Source of the DNA: Aquimarina megaterium XH134
GTDB lineage: Bacteria; Bacteroidota; Bacteroidia; Flavobacteriales; Flavobacteriaceae
NCBI RefSeq assembly: GCF_000520975.1
Contig: NZ_JACB01000029.1
Coordinates: 124,001 to 188,000, forward strand
Direction of reading: 5' to 3'
Length of the DNA stretch: 64,000 bases
A program made the translations under genes and the position numbers. The number at the start of each line of letters is the position of its first letter. Position 1 is the first letter of the stretch. The notes under the pieces were generated by a model. The model made no database searches, was not told where the DNA came from, and saw only the letters and a program-made list of their open reading frames with translations. Positions 35,016 to 45,622 of the stretch are shown here, piece after piece.

Positions 35016-38000
35016 TTAAATGATAGTGCTATTTAACCTAACCCTGTTTTCATCATCCCCATCTTCACAATCATGTAAGGTGGCTTGAGGGTAAACACTT
35101 TTTAAATTTTTAAATATTTCTAGTACTTTTTTTAGTCTATCGTGCAAAATGATTTCATCTGATTCAGGCTTTGCTAACTCTAATAACCAATTGCAATAGG
35201 CTTCTTCAAATTCTTGTAATTGTTCTTCTGAGACCCAGCAAATCTTGACACCCAAATGTGCTGGAGTTTCCATACGAATTGTTTTTTCTGCGAACTTCCT
35301 AAAGGCAATTCCGCTATTAGATACGCCTTGTTCCCCATTTAAAACCACTGTTATTCTGAAGGAATAAGGATCTTCTTCCCCACATACCTTGCAGTCTTTT
35401 GGGATACAAATGGGAAGAAACGAATCGCCTTCTGGAATGGTAAGGGACGGAAGATTGCGTGGACGTAATAGAATATGTTCTACAACGTATACTTTTTCGC
35501 TAAGAACTATTTGATCAATAAATGCCTCTATACTATTTTTTTGTGTATTTGCATCAGGTTCTAACGGGAAGGTAGTAGGTCCAGATGCTATCAAATCTCC
35601 ATTATTATCTTCTAATTGTATTGCAAATTCTGGACCTTCTGCAATAACCTTGAGATGCGTTTTTAATGTTAATTGTTCTATTGCCAGATTAACAGCTTTC
35701 TTTAATTGATTTCGTAAATCATATTCTTGATCTATGTCTATCAACTCACTGCCAACCAGTATATTCTCTCCTTCATAATCATCTAAGAACCAGTTTCCAT
35801 TCCATTTACCATCAGTATTTTTTTTGACCTGGTATCTAATGAATGAATTTGCGCCGTTTAACCCTAATACTACTTTTATTCTCTCACTTAATCCAGATGA
35901 ATTTTCTATATCGCAAACTTTTGTTTCATCCTTATAATTAATTGCTTTCGCACGATTAGAGGAAATAACAGGGAATTTTTCTAAGAAATTAATTTTATCG
36001 AAAACAAGTTCTTCTTCGGCCTTTTCTTCTGATCCATATGCCTGATAAAGCATTAGAGCATATTCGCTAAATGATTCTGAAAACCGTGCCAGTAAGTGAT
36101 CTAAAAACCCATTTCGTCTATCCAGAAATTGACTTCTGTTTTCTAATAAATCATGAAAACCGCTATCATCAATATTTACATATAAATCTGAGACTCCTTT
36201 CATTTCTTTCTCACTAAACAAACTGGCAAAATAACTTTTCGAAATCGTTGGATTAATAGATAATATATCCTTGAATCGTTCTAATTGTTTGAGATATACT
36301 GAAAATAAATGTTCAAATAACAACAGATATGCCTTTAACTGTTTGGCTTGAGCTTTTCTTTGTATGGTTGAAGGTTCTTTTAGACCATGGATACCCACTC
36401 CGTAGGTTTCTGGTAATGAATATTGAAGAGGGTAATGTCCTTTCTGATTTAAATATTCTCCTTCGGGCACCTTTAAGTCATTGTCAGTTTGTATCACTTT
36501 ATTTTGTTGTCGTATACCTCTCCACATTTGCAACGTATCGTGCAATTCGTCCTGAAACGGAAGAAATGGCAAATCATCTTTAAAGACTAAAACCTTAGAA
36601 GCATGAATGTATAATCGAGGCTGATGTCCTGATTTTATTTTTAGTTCCCAAGGTTGAGATTCAACCAATTTTCCGGCTTCATCATATCGTGTAAGTGTTA
36701 TATTTTTTACGGCCTCTATTCCTTTAACATCCATCAAAATATTAATGATGTCTGATGTGTACAATGTGGTTCGTAAATTCGAATGATCTAGTTCTTCATC
36801 AAGTATAAAACCATGATCCAATTTAGGCCCGTGAAATATCTCTTCTGTATATTTTCCATCCGATAGTAATTCACTTAACGTATAAAATTTTACTACAGGA
36901 TTTAGATATTCAGTTATTAGATAATAAGCCTCTCCTAATACTACCTCAATATCTACATCTGCCGACATTTCTATGTCTGCACATAACCCAACGTCTACGA
37001 TTGGGATTGTTGATATTTTGCAGTAATCTTCGGCCAAATTTCTATGTATATTTAAAGTTTTTTTTGCTTTTTTGACAGCTTCATTGGCCTTCTTAAGCTG
37101 AAATAAATATTGACTAAAAGGTCCCGTTTGATTGACGTCTTCAAAAACCGTTTTTATATCTGCTTTTTTAATTGCCGCTCTTCCATCATCTGTTTTGAAC
37201 CAAATTTTTACAGGTAGTTCTAAGAGATTAATATGTTCTACTCCATCAGATGTGGTGACTTTGTAGTCTACATCAATTCTTAAAGGATCTCTAAGAGCTC
37301 TGTAGAACTTCTCATCGGATACATCTAAATGATAGTTGGTTAACTCTATGGCAATTATTTCATTCGCCTGAACTATATTCATTAGACCCAGATCTGATTG
37401 CGCTTTGTGCCAAGGACTAAATCTAATTTCTGCAGTTGCTCTATGTTTGTTCGTATCAAAGCCAAATTGATGAAAGATTTTTCCTCCGTTTAAATCTCCA
37501 TATTGAGAATCTACTTCCAACTCTAATAAAGCATCCCAAAAGCCTTTTATCACTATTGGATGTTCTGTTTCATCATAGGTTAACTCACTTTCTTTACAAT
37601 CTGCATAAAAATCTGGATGACAAGGGCAAGGAGTACAACTCATCCATGCATTTGCTATTCCGATTTGATCAATTAGCACTTTACGCCAGTCATTATTGGT
37701 AAAAGGATTAATTGTTAATATCTCACGAGCAGTATAGAAACATTGATCATCCCATTTCACTTCTTGGTTTGTTTGATAGGCCAACAAATCTTCAATTGAA
37801 AAACCAAGTTTAAAACCAACTTCTGTTTGAGCAAAGCAAAGAAGTTCTAGTAATGTAATTCCCGGATCATGAATATTATAATCTGTCCAATACGTGCTTC
37901 CTAATTTTTCAATTAGTTCAATACCTTTTTTTCGAAGAGCTATATAATCTTCACTTTCCCTAAAACCGGGATTTTTTAATATGGTAATGTGCTCATTCAT
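35016..38000 (-). CDS. eCIS baseplate protein (Pvc12/Afp12-like)
   Basis: 994 aa. The signature YNIHDPGITLLELLCFAQTE (about 42-61) and a conserved second block (YPLQYSLPETYGVG and PSTIQRKAQAKQLKAYLLLFE) are typical of Pvc12-type baseplate wedge proteins, analogous to T4 gp7. A long beta-rich tail with CxxC pairs (CIPKDCKVCGEED) follows. It overlaps the upstream baseplate J gene by 8 nt, so translation is probably coupled. It is expected to form the wedge ring with Pvc11-like protein around the spike. Confidence 0.85.
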   Translation of the reverse strand: MNEHITILKNPGFRESEDYIALRKKGIELIEKLGSTYWTDYNIHDPGITLLELLCFAQTEVGFKLGFSIEDLLAYQTNQEVKWDDQCFYTAREILTINPFTNNDWRKVLIDQIGIANAWMSCTPCPCHPDFYADCKESELTYDETEHPIVIKGFWDALLELEVDSQYGDLNGGKIFHQFGFDTNKHRATAEIRFSPWHKAQSDLGLMNIVQANEIIAIELTNYHLDVSDEKFYRALRDPLRIDVDYKVTTSDGVEHINLLELPVKIWFKTDDGRAAIKKADIKTVFEDVNQTGPFSQYLFQLKKANEAVKKAKKTLNIHRNLAEDYCKISTIPIVDVGLCADIEMSADVDIEVVLGEAYYLITEYLNPVVKFYTLSELLSDGKYTEEIFHGPKLDHGFILDEELDHSNLRTTLYTSDIINILMDVKGIEAVKNITLTRYDEAGKLVESQPWELKIKSGHQPRLYIHASKVLVFKDDLPFLPFQDELHDTLQMWRGIRQQNKVIQTDNDLKVPEGEYLNQKGHYPLQYSLPETYGVGIHGLKEPSTIQRKAQAKQLKAYLLLFEHLFSVYLKQLERFKDILSINPTISKSYFASLFSEKEMKGVSDLYVNIDDSGFHDLLENRSQFLDRRNGFLDHLLARFSESFSEYALMLYQAYGSEEKAEEELVFDKINFLEKFPVISSNRAKAINYKDETKVCDIENSSGLSERIKVVLGLNGANSFIRYQVKKNTDGKWNGNWFLDDYEGENILVGSELIDIDQEYDLRNQLKKAVNLAIEQLTLKTHLKVIAEGPEFAIQLEDNNGDLIASGPTTFPLEPDANTQKNSIEAFIDQIVLSEKVYVVEHILLRPRNLPSLTIPEGDSFLPICIPKDCKVCGEEDPYSFRITVVLNGEQGVSNSGIAFRKFAEKTIRMETPAHLGVKICWVSEEQLQEFEEAYCNWLLELAKPESDEIILHDRLKKVLEIFKNLKSVYPQATLHDCEDGDDENRVRLNSTII

Positions 38001-41000
38001 CGTTACAATCTATTGCTTCGGTTGTATTAATAGTTTTAAGAATTACATGCAAATCATGTTTAATTGCAGGAACAGAAACCAGTATTGATCTTGCTGTTGA
38101 AGCAACGGCCTCATCTACTTTAGTGATTTCACCAGATGATTTTATATGGAATAACTCAAAATCCGTTAGAAAATCTACATATGGTAATTCTTCAATAAAG
38201 TCGATTAACACAGATTGATGAATACGACCTCCAAAATTTAAATCAGTATCAGAAGCAAACGCCCATGGACTTAAGAAATTGGTAATATCTTTTTGGATTA
38301 CTTCTTTGTAGTAATTAATATCCGGAAATTCATTTCTAAGCGTTATTGTGCATTTCACTTTGACTTCTTCAAAGTCAGGTTGTGCTGTATGAATGCTAAC
38401 CTGGCATGAGGTTCGTTCATTAAGAAATTCTTCAATCTTTTTTAATGTGCTTTTTTTGGTATATGGTTTTAGTGGATCAATATCATTTCTATTGGCTAAA
38501 TTGGGAATTGTAATTATTGAAACATTCCCAGGTGCTACTTCATTATAGACCAAATTACCTTCGCTTAATGATCCTCCAATTTTTGTGTGATTAAGACATT
38601 TTACTTTATATATTTCGGGAAATGCCTGTAGTACCAGACGCTCATAATCCCAGATGGTAATTGCCCGATTTTTATGACGTAATCGTTCTGAAGCTCTTAA
38701 GTAAAAAGCTTCATCATTCTCTATAGGAGTTCCGTCAAAACTTGTGAATGGTTGTTCAATTTTTTTAATCTTAGCCTCGGGAGTAAATAATTTCTTGATT
38801 TCACCAGGAGATGAAATCATAGATTCATATGCTGTTTTCTCGGGTATAATTCTTTGTACTTCTATTGCATTTGGATAAATACCAACTATTTTGCAGACAG
38901 CATCAGGAGCTTCTTTAACAGAACACCTGATCCATATTAGCCCATTTTCAAAAGCGGTATGCTCAAGACTTGCATTTTTAGGGATAATGAAATTTATAAG
39001 ACCCGACTCGATCAAACCACTGGTATTGTCTCCAATACTATCATCATCAAATTTTTTCCAAACATTATTAGCCATTAAATATTCCCAAATAAGGTGTTCT
39101 TCTGGCTTTTCTAATAATGGATCTTCACTACCTTCTTGTACCTGAAACAAAATTGCCTGAGTATCTCCTGGTTGTATATTCTCTATACCAATCAATAAAC
39201 TACCTTGAGACTTATATATCCCGTCTGTTCTTCTGATTAATTTGCTTACTAATTTTATTGGTCGATTTTGCAATATCTTATGTTGTTCGCTATCACCAAA
39301 AGGGCCAATATGAAAAAATTCCAACGGCCTGTCATCAAATTTATCTTTGTTGGATAATTGTGATGTACAACTTGCCTCATAACTAACCGAGAACGATTGC
39401 AAAGTTGGGTTATAAGGATACGCAGGTGCAGTAGCGTTATCATCATTAAGCTTAAAAAAACTTTGTAATGCCAAATAATAATCTCTATGCCCAAAGTCAT
39501 TATTGAGTTTGATTTTTAGAAAGCCTTTATTAGAATTAGCACTATAAGATCTCCAAGATTGATCTTTATTTAGAAATAAATCTTTATGCGTATTGGATGA
39601 TAAGTTAATGTTCAAGCTAGTTTTAGAAACAATCTCGGATTCTGCATCATTGCTAACCCTAAATACCTGTTTATCATCATACAAGGACACCCATTTATTT
39701 TTACTTAGTTTTAGGATCTCAACCTTTGGAACATAACCATCATCACCCGTACTTTTTCTATTTGTACTGCGAAAAGAAATATATTTTATCGAACTCTTAG
39801 GGTCGTGATCTATAGCTGATAAGTTAATGCTACCATCATCGTTTAAAGGATAATCTTTCCAATCGAAGTTAAATTTAATTTTAGCTCCTTTTTTATAAAA
39901 TATCTCATCACTACCTATAATAAAGGAATTACCAATTGTGGGTTCTGGTCCCCAAGGATGAAAAGGTTTAGAAGGATTCAATGGATTCGAGTCATTGTGC
40001 AATTCTAAATTTTTAATTCCGTCTTCATTATATGAACCTTCAATCTGACCGACATTAACCGTCAATTTAATTTTGCTAACCGCAGTGCTAGCTAATTCAT
40101 CATAAATAAACGGTTGATCATCCTGGTGTTCTAATACAATTTTTAACACCGGTTCTGTAGCAGTAAGACTTCCCAAATGCGTATCTTTATTGTATGCTAC
40201 AATTGGGTCTTTGTCTGCAGGTATCGTACATGTAAAAGTGAATCCCACTTTACCATCAAGCGTATCTTTTTTTAGGTCTGGAAAATCAATTTCCAGCCAT
40301 TCTTTTTCCGTTGTAATATATGCCTTGTAGTTAAAATTAGTTGTTGAAACGTTTTTTCCCAAAAAGACTTCCATAGTAATAGTTCTCAAACCTTCTTTTA
40401 ACCTTAAAAAGTGTGAAGCAATTGCAAAACCAATTTCAGCTTTGGGCATAGTAATAGCTGCTAGTTCTGCGTTCTCATATTTTTTAATATGGAATGGATG
40501 CCATGCGATAACATCTTCTTCTAATTTTTCTCCTAATCCATCTGCACTATTGATGATGGGGGCTGCGAATAATCTTTTGTTATTTATCTGACTTCCAATG
40601 TTGTCTTCTGCTTCGCCAAAATACAGAGCAGACAAATGCTTTATTTTTGCTTTATTAAGAACTGTCTCTTTGTTACTGCTGTAAGTAATAGTATTACCTG
40701 TATCGTCCTTGGGGCCTATAAATAGTGTATCACCTTTTATCGCATAAGAAGAGGTTATTTTATTTAACTCTAACGTTAAAAATGCCTTATCCGGAGATTG
40801 CGACAGAGGTTTAAGTTGCAAAACATTTTTGTAATAAAAATCAAGATGTCGTCCTGTAAGTTCATTCAAATGCCCCTTAGTGGCATCCAGAAGTTCTAAC
40901 CAAGCGAGATAAAGTGCATAATTTGGCTGATGGTTTGGCCAGTCACTTAAATATGTATTAAGGTACTTCTGAGAAAGTTTACTGATAAATGTTGCCGAAG

Positions 41001-41763
41001 CGCTAATCTCATCCAAAATACTGGTAAAGAAGTTATGTTGGCTTACATACTTTATTTTTTTAGCAAAACCGGACAAACCTCCAAAGATTGAAGGATCTGA
41101 AGAAATAGCACTATAATAGGTACTAAAATCTGATGAATCCAAATATCTTTTTCCTGCAAGACCGGACAATCCAGAATTAATAGCTTCTTCATGCCCTGTA
41201 ATTGGCTCATGAAAGATATTCAAATCAATTGAAGTACTATTTACTATTAATTTTTGAGCAGGAGTTCCTGCTAAAGATGCTTTATAATACGCAAAAGCTC
41301 TGTGCTCCAGAGGTAATAATTTTGCCTGAATATGATTAAGAAGAATGCTATTATATTCTTTATCTTCTTGGGTTAATTGAAACAACTTATCTACTATAAC
41401 AAAATACGAGAAAATGATATCAAAAAGATAGGTGTATGCTTTTTTAAGTCCAGTATCTTCTGTTTCTATATACAACAATATTTCTCTGATATACTGTGAC
41501 AACATTTCGGGAGGATAGCTTGCGGCCAATGCCAACTGCGCACTAATATTGGAAGTAAAAAAAGGTTTCATTGTTCCAACAGCAGCATTATTTAATGCCG
41601 TATATCTAATATTATCCGAAAATTTACCTGCCCATACCATCCAATCTTCCGTAGATTTATCAATTATTTCTACAGATGATGGACTGAGTTTTGACAATAC
41701 TCGTTGTCCTTGGCTAGTGCCATTTCGAATTAGTGGATTTCTATTTTCAGGACAATCACTCAT
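37993..41763 (-). CDS. eCIS baseplate J-like protein (Pvc11/Afp11-like)
   Basis: 1256 aa. The C-terminal third has the baseplate J/gp6 pattern: YLRASERLRHKNRAITIWDY, ERLVLQAFPEIYKVKC, then VSIITIPN and a gp47-like end (GGRIHQSVLIDFIEELPYVD). The first 350 residues are helical and the middle is beta-rich. The length is large for the family but normal for Bacteroidota eCIS. It ends in an 8-nt overlap with the next gene and starts 1 nt after the gp25-like gene. Confidence 0.88.
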   Translation of the reverse strand: MSDCPENRNPLIRNGTSQGQRVLSKLSPSSVEIIDKSTEDWMVWAGKFSDNIRYTALNNAAVGTMKPFFTSNISAQLALAASYPPEMLSQYIREILLYIETEDTGLKKAYTYLFDIIFSYFVIVDKLFQLTQEDKEYNSILLNHIQAKLLPLEHRAFAYYKASLAGTPAQKLIVNSTSIDLNIFHEPITGHEEAINSGLSGLAGKRYLDSSDFSTYYSAISSDPSIFGGLSGFAKKIKYVSQHNFFTSILDEISASATFISKLSQKYLNTYLSDWPNHQPNYALYLAWLELLDATKGHLNELTGRHLDFYYKNVLQLKPLSQSPDKAFLTLELNKITSSYAIKGDTLFIGPKDDTGNTITYSSNKETVLNKAKIKHLSALYFGEAEDNIGSQINNKRLFAAPIINSADGLGEKLEEDVIAWHPFHIKKYENAELAAITMPKAEIGFAIASHFLRLKEGLRTITMEVFLGKNVSTTNFNYKAYITTEKEWLEIDFPDLKKDTLDGKVGFTFTCTIPADKDPIVAYNKDTHLGSLTATEPVLKIVLEHQDDQPFIYDELASTAVSKIKLTVNVGQIEGSYNEDGIKNLELHNDSNPLNPSKPFHPWGPEPTIGNSFIIGSDEIFYKKGAKIKFNFDWKDYPLNDDGSINLSAIDHDPKSSIKYISFRSTNRKSTGDDGYVPKVEILKLSKNKWVSLYDDKQVFRVSNDAESEIVSKTSLNINLSSNTHKDLFLNKDQSWRSYSANSNKGFLKIKLNNDFGHRDYYLALQSFFKLNDDNATAPAYPYNPTLQSFSVSYEASCTSQLSNKDKFDDRPLEFFHIGPFGDSEQHKILQNRPIKLVSKLIRRTDGIYKSQGSLLIGIENIQPGDTQAILFQVQEGSEDPLLEKPEEHLIWEYLMANNVWKKFDDDSIGDNTSGLIESGLINFIIPKNASLEHTAFENGLIWIRCSVKEAPDAVCKIVGIYPNAIEVQRIIPEKTAYESMISSPGEIKKLFTPEAKIKKIEQPFTSFDGTPIENDEAFYLRASERLRHKNRAITIWDYERLVLQAFPEIYKVKCLNHTKIGGSLSEGNLVYNEVAPGNVSIITIPNLANRNDIDPLKPYTKKSTLKKIEEFLNERTSCQVSIHTAQPDFEEVKVKCTITLRNEFPDINYYKEVIQKDITNFLSPWAFASDTDLNFGGRIHQSVLIDFIEELPYVDFLTDFELFHIKSSGEITKVDEAVASTARSILVSVPAIKHDLHVILKTINTTEAIDCNDE

Positions 41764-41764
41764 T

Positions 41765-42208
41765 TTATACAGCTAATGGATGGTTTGTAGTTAAAATATT
41801 CATTTCGGTTGCTTCTTCACTATAGAATGGGAATACAAAATTGAATCTACTATTTGTGGAGCTAACGATATATTCTATTGAAATCAATAATACTCCTTCG
41901 TTTTGTCTGGAATCATCGAGTGTAATTTTTTTTGCTTCAATTCTCGGTTCAAAATATAGTATGGCAATTCTTATTCGTTCTTTGATCATGGTTTTAGTCC
42001 CCGTATCTAACGATTCGAATAATAAGGTTTCCATATGACAACCATATTTTGGTTGCATTACTCTTTCTCCAGGTCTTGTTGTTAATAATATCTCTAAGCT
42101 TTTCTGGATATCATCAAATAGTTCTGTGGTTTCTAATTGGCCTTTTTCTCGATTAAATGTTGGAGGAAAACTCCAACCCACTCCTATAAAGTCTTTTGCT
42201 TTATTCAT
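41765..42208 (-). CDS. eCIS baseplate gp25-like protein (Pvc9/Afp9-like)
   Basis: 147 aa. The gp25/lysozyme-like wedge family is shown by DFIGVGWSFPPTF, the helical DIQKSLEILLTTRPGERVMQPKYGC motif and IRIAILYFEPRI. The EPR core of gp25 is represented by the TRPGER and FEPRI segments. It joins the wedge proteins to the sheath base. It sits between PAAR and the baseplate J gene. Confidence 0.93.
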   Translation of the reverse strand: MNKAKDFIGVGWSFPPTFNREKGQLETTELFDDIQKSLEILLTTRPGERVMQPKYGCHMETLLFESLDTGTKTMIKERIRIAILYFEPRIEAKKITLDDSRQNEGVLLISIEYIVSSTNSRFNFVFPFYSEEATEMNILTTNHPLAV

Positions 42209-42218
42209 AATTTTATTC

Positions 42219-42506
42219 TTATCCGATCAAAACTGTTGGTGCTCCTAATATAATTGTACCTCCATGGGCTGTCGAGTCACCCATTCTGGCTGCTGGTTTA
42301 CCTTCTATCATTACTGTTCCAGATCCTGCCATTATTGTATCTGGAGGACCTACACAAGTACACATATCCCCTACGCGTGCGGCAGGCATTCCTGCTATCA
42401 TTACGGTACCGCTACCCATAGAAATCGGACCGCCAACATGTGGCACTACTCCTGTTACCATAGGGCAAACATGAAAATCTGTTACTCTTGCTGCTGGTGC
42501 TCCCAT
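42219..42506 (-). CDS. PAAR-repeat spike tip protein (Pvc10/Afp10-like)
   Basis: 95 aa. Repeats of the PAAR type are visible: APAARVTDFHVCP, GMPAARVGDMCTC, GKPAARMGDSTAHGG, separated by GSGTVMI turns. His and Cys residues at the tip positions (HVC, CTC, HGG) can bind a metal ion. It caps the VgrG-like trimer to make the pointed tip. Confidence 0.95.
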   Translation of the reverse strand: MGAPAARVTDFHVCPMVTGVVPHVGGPISMGSGTVMIAGMPAARVGDMCTCVGPPDTIMAGSGTVMIEGKPAARMGDSTAHGGTIILGAPTVLIG

Positions 42507-42511
42507 ATTTT

Positions 42512-44257
42512 TTAATTTATCATTACTGTACTTCCTTTTACCGCAGTAGAACCTCCCGATGAAAGTTCTGCTCCTGCTCCTCCTTCTAATTTTGCATTTG
42601 CCCCACCCCCGATCTCGACATTTGCTCCTCCGTCCATCTTAATATCTACAGATGCTTCTAGTTTTATATCTTTTATACTTTTTATTTCGATTCCTTCATT
42701 GTTCATTACAATTTTATTTCCATTACTATCCTCTAATGTAATGCTGGTGTCATCATCATCAAGGATGGCTTTATGCCCCCCTGATGTTTCAATTGTAATT
42801 ACTTTTTTATCATCATCGAACAAAAGTTTTAGTCCTTCTCTGGACAGATATCCTTTTTCATGATTATCATTTGCTGCTTCGTAAGGTGCAGTATGTTTAC
42901 TACTATGTACTTTTCCGAGGATAACACCATATCTGGGGTCAGAATTTAGAAACCCTGCTATTACCTCATCTCCTATTTCGGGTCGAAAAACCCATCCTCT
43001 ATTTTCTCCAGCATCTAGTGCACATAATCTCATCCATGCTCCATCATCGCTATCATGTACCATAGGTAACCTTACTTGAATTCTTTCTTCTCCATCTGGG
43101 TCTTCTAAATTTGTAACCACCCCTATTTGTAGTCCTTGTGCTGCCGGTAAAAGAGCCGAAGCGAGAGGTTGTTCTATCTCAAATTTCTCTGCAAATCGTT
43201 GTGGAGATTCTCCGAACTGAATAAAAGTTTCCCAATTTCCTTTTTCAATATGATGTCTCACGCCAGAAATCATTACTTTCCCTTCAAAACGTTCGCCAAT
43301 ATCCTGTAAATCACACATTCCTCCTGGTTTAGGGGTATGAATACCATCGATTTTAAGCTTACCTCTTATTTTGGAGAGCCGTTGTTTTTTTAATATGCTA
43401 TTTGCCCAATTCTGAAGCTCTGCCTCAGATAAAGCCATATGTCTTATTTCTAGTTGGTCGTTATCAACAACTCCAGCCAAATCTGTAGCTGATATATTTC
43501 CTGCTGCGGGAACCGATGGGTCTTGTGCTTCACTATTGATGGTTTCTTGATTTGCCGGATTCCAACTAATAGATTTTAGTGCTTCATATTGATATCGTGC
43601 ATCAATTTCGGCATCCAGTTCCTTAATGGTACCTCCATAAGCCAATGTTAGGATTGGTTCCTGATTAAAATCTGGGGCTTTAAACGTTACTTTGGTTCCT
43701 TCTTCTGTAGTAATCCAAAATCCATTTTCTTCGGCTCGACAAGCCATAAAATCCCAATCGGTACAATTAAACTGTACAATCTCTTTATGGGTAATTTCTG
43801 AAGAATCACTATCTAAACTAAGACCATGATTCCTACAAAGTTGATCTGCAATGTCAGAATCATTTAACTCATGAAAATAGTTATTCTTTAATTTGGTAGT
43901 CATCTTAATAGCTTCGTGTCTGCATTCGATAACCAAAACCGAAACACTTTTTCTAACTTTTATACTATGTTTTATGGTGATTCCTTTAAAAACAGTTTCT
44001 TCATCATTTTGATATCCCGCTTGGATTTCGATTTGTTTTCCAGGAACCAATTCTTCACTATTACTAGATGTAAACCCTTGCTCTGCAGCCGATCCGTCTT
44101 GTAATAAAATTGTTGCTTTAGAAATACTGTTTATTTCTTTCTGTACTACAATACTCATTACTCTAAATTGCTCAGATATTTTGTTGCCATCGAGTAGTAT
44201 CGTATATGTTGATACCGATTTAGGCTTTGTACTTGGTATGGCATTAACTTCGCTCAT
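42512..44257 (-). CDS. VgrG-like spike protein (Pvc8/Afp8-like)
   Basis: 581 aa. An N-terminal gpD/gp27-like hub (about 20-350) precedes a gp5-type OB domain (VVTNLEDPDGEERIQVRLP, SDDGAWMRL, RGWVFRPEIGDEVIAGFLN) and a C-terminal needle of short Gly-rich beta-helix repeats (DIKLEAS, KMDGGANVEIGGG, KLEGGAG). It forms the central trimeric spike and carries no extra enzymatic domain. It overlaps the LysM gene by 4 nt. Confidence 0.95.
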   Translation of the reverse strand: MSEVNAIPSTKPKSVSTYTILLDGNKISEQFRVMSIVVQKEINSISKATILLQDGSAAEQGFTSSNSEELVPGKQIEIQAGYQNDEETVFKGITIKHSIKVRKSVSVLVIECRHEAIKMTTKLKNNYFHELNDSDIADQLCRNHGLSLDSDSSEITHKEIVQFNCTDWDFMACRAEENGFWITTEEGTKVTFKAPDFNQEPILTLAYGGTIKELDAEIDARYQYEALKSISWNPANQETINSEAQDPSVPAAGNISATDLAGVVDNDQLEIRHMALSEAELQNWANSILKKQRLSKIRGKLKIDGIHTPKPGGMCDLQDIGERFEGKVMISGVRHHIEKGNWETFIQFGESPQRFAEKFEIEQPLASALLPAAQGLQIGVVTNLEDPDGEERIQVRLPMVHDSDDGAWMRLCALDAGENRGWVFRPEIGDEVIAGFLNSDPRYGVILGKVHSSKHTAPYEAANDNHEKGYLSREGLKLLFDDDKKVITIETSGGHKAILDDDDTSITLEDSNGNKIVMNNEGIEIKSIKDIKLEASVDIKMDGGANVEIGGGANAKLEGGAGAELSSGGSTAVKGSTVMIN

Positions 44258-44946
44258 GCTACAGGTGTATTTTTCTTAAGTGGTGGAAAAAAGATTTCTG
44301 TACCAGGAGAAAGGTTTCTAAAACTCGAAAGCTTGTTTACTTGTGCTACCTGTAAATAATAACCCGAATTCCCATATATTTTATAGCACATCATGGGTAA
44401 AGTATCTCCAGCCTTGAGCGTTCGATAATGCGTCATATCGGGAGATTTCTTTTTTTCTTCTGCAGTTCTTAACTTATCATCGACACTACCAATAAATGAA
44501 ACTTTGCAAATTGCTCGTGTAGGTTTACCATTTGAGTTAAAAAGCTTGAAATTGATATTTAGCCCGGTACATCTACCTTTAAATGTTAGGCTCCCCCATA
44601 TGATCTGAAAATGCTTAGGTTCATGAATTTCTCCTTCATACTTTAATAGCAAATCTCTAAACTCATTGATGTCATCCTCTATTGACTCTCTTGGGTTGCC
44701 ATCAATAACTCCTGAACTATCAAATAACAATTCGTAGTTAGCTTCCTTTGGTTTTGTAACGGTAAATTTTTGCTGCGCACTACTAGCTCCCTGTCCTTGC
44801 CCATCCTGATACTCTACCTTATAATCTAAAGTGTACGTCTCTGGGTTTAACATGGCGGTATAAGTTTGTTGCTCATTGGGCAGATCAGAGTAATCTGCAT
44901 TTTTGAATGCAATGATCTTTAATTTTTCTAATTGACCTTTAGCCAT
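44254..44946 (-). CDS. LysM-containing hub protein (Pvc7/Afp7-like)
   Basis: 230 aa. The first 170 residues form the conserved eCIS/T4 gp53-like adaptor (AMLNPETYTLDYKVEY, FQIIWGSLTFKGRCTGLNINFKLFNSNGKPTRA), followed by a LysM domain (about 176-224: TLKAGDTLPMMCYKIYGNSGY ... LSPGTEIFFPP). LysM here is used for baseplate assembly rather than known peptidoglycan binding. It starts on a one-base overlap with the previous stop (TAATG) and ends with a 4-nt overlap into the spike gene. Confidence 0.93.
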   Translation of the reverse strand: MAKGQLEKLKIIAFKNADYSDLPNEQQTYTAMLNPETYTLDYKVEYQDGQGQGASSAQQKFTVTKPKEANYELLFDSSGVIDGNPRESIEDDINEFRDLLLKYEGEIHEPKHFQIIWGSLTFKGRCTGLNINFKLFNSNGKPTRAICKVSFIGSVDDKLRTAEEKKKSPDMTHYRTLKAGDTLPMMCYKIYGNSGYYLQVAQVNKLSSFRNLSPGTEIFFPPLKKNTPVA

Positions 44947-45131
44947 TATCTTTCGTTTTTATCTTCAATAATTTTTATAATCTGCTCTACAATATCTTTG
45001 GCCATTTTTTCGGGCTGCGGTTTTTTACCCACATCTGTATCAGTCAAAGGAGTACTACTACCATCTCCACCTTCAGACTTTCCTTGATTTACCGATATTT
45101 TTACGGTTAGATTTCCTATTTCTAGTGACAT
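44946..45131 (-). CDS. DUF5908-like small eCIS protein (Pvc6/Afp6-like)
   Basis: 61 aa from the ATG at 45131. The open frame reaches 45173, but that would overlap the upstream tube gene by 41 nt, and MSLEIGNLTVKISV fits the family start, so the inner start is chosen. It is a small, charged protein (N-terminal strand, Gly/Ser linker, C-terminal helix IVEQIIKIIED) found between tube and hub genes in many eCIS. Its structural role is not known to me. Confidence 0.8.
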   Translation of the reverse strand: MSLEIGNLTVKISVNQGKSEGGDGSSTPLTDTDVGKKPQPEKMAKDIVEQIIKIIEDKNER

Positions 45132-45132
45132 A

Positions 45133-45600
45133 TCATCCTTTTTCAATTTCAAAATAATTGTACACGATCTCAAGTGTTTCTACCATGATTGAGTTTTCTG
45201 TAGCATTTAAATCACTAATACTCCATTTTCGCGGCCATGCTCTAAAAATTTTCCATGTTAGTAATGCAGTATGATCGCTGTTCAAGAGGCTTATATTCAT
45301 ATCTACAGGTTCAAATTCCTTATTATAAAGTGCGTTTTTGATCCATTTGATAATATCAGAATCGAGTAATAAGCCTCTTTTCAAGGTGAGGTCTGAAAAC
45401 TTACTTCTCCCCGGGAGTTTATGTTCAAACAGATTTTGGCCTCCTTCTTTAATGTTTTCGACCTCTAACTCCATATTGAGCCCACCGACACTTTGAAAAC
45501 GAACGTCGTTATCATTGCCGATATTGATAAACTCTACCCTGAAATGAAAACCAACAGGAGGATAGTATCCCCCAGCAGTATGAACACTTTCTTTAGCCAC
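45133..45600 (-). CDS. Inner tube protein 2 (Pvc5/Afp5-like)
   Basis: 155 aa. Hcp/gp19-type tube fold: YYPPVGFHFRVEF, SVGGLNMELEVENIKEGG, LPGRSKFSDLTLKRGLLLDSDIIKWI and ETLEIVYNYFEIE. It differs from the next tube protein mainly by an extra N-terminal segment and a longer C-terminal loop; in Afp/PVC the second tube type forms the first layer on the spike. It is a paralogue of the 143-aa protein upstream. Confidence 0.93.
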   Translation of the reverse strand: MAKESVHTAGGYYPPVGFHFRVEFINIGNDNDVRFQSVGGLNMELEVENIKEGGQNLFEHKLPGRSKFSDLTLKRGLLLDSDIIKWIKNALYNKEFEPVDMNISLLNSDHTALLTWKIFRAWPRKWSISDLNATENSIMVETLEIVYNYFEIEKG

Positions 45601-45622
45601 GATTTACAATTAAACGATTAGA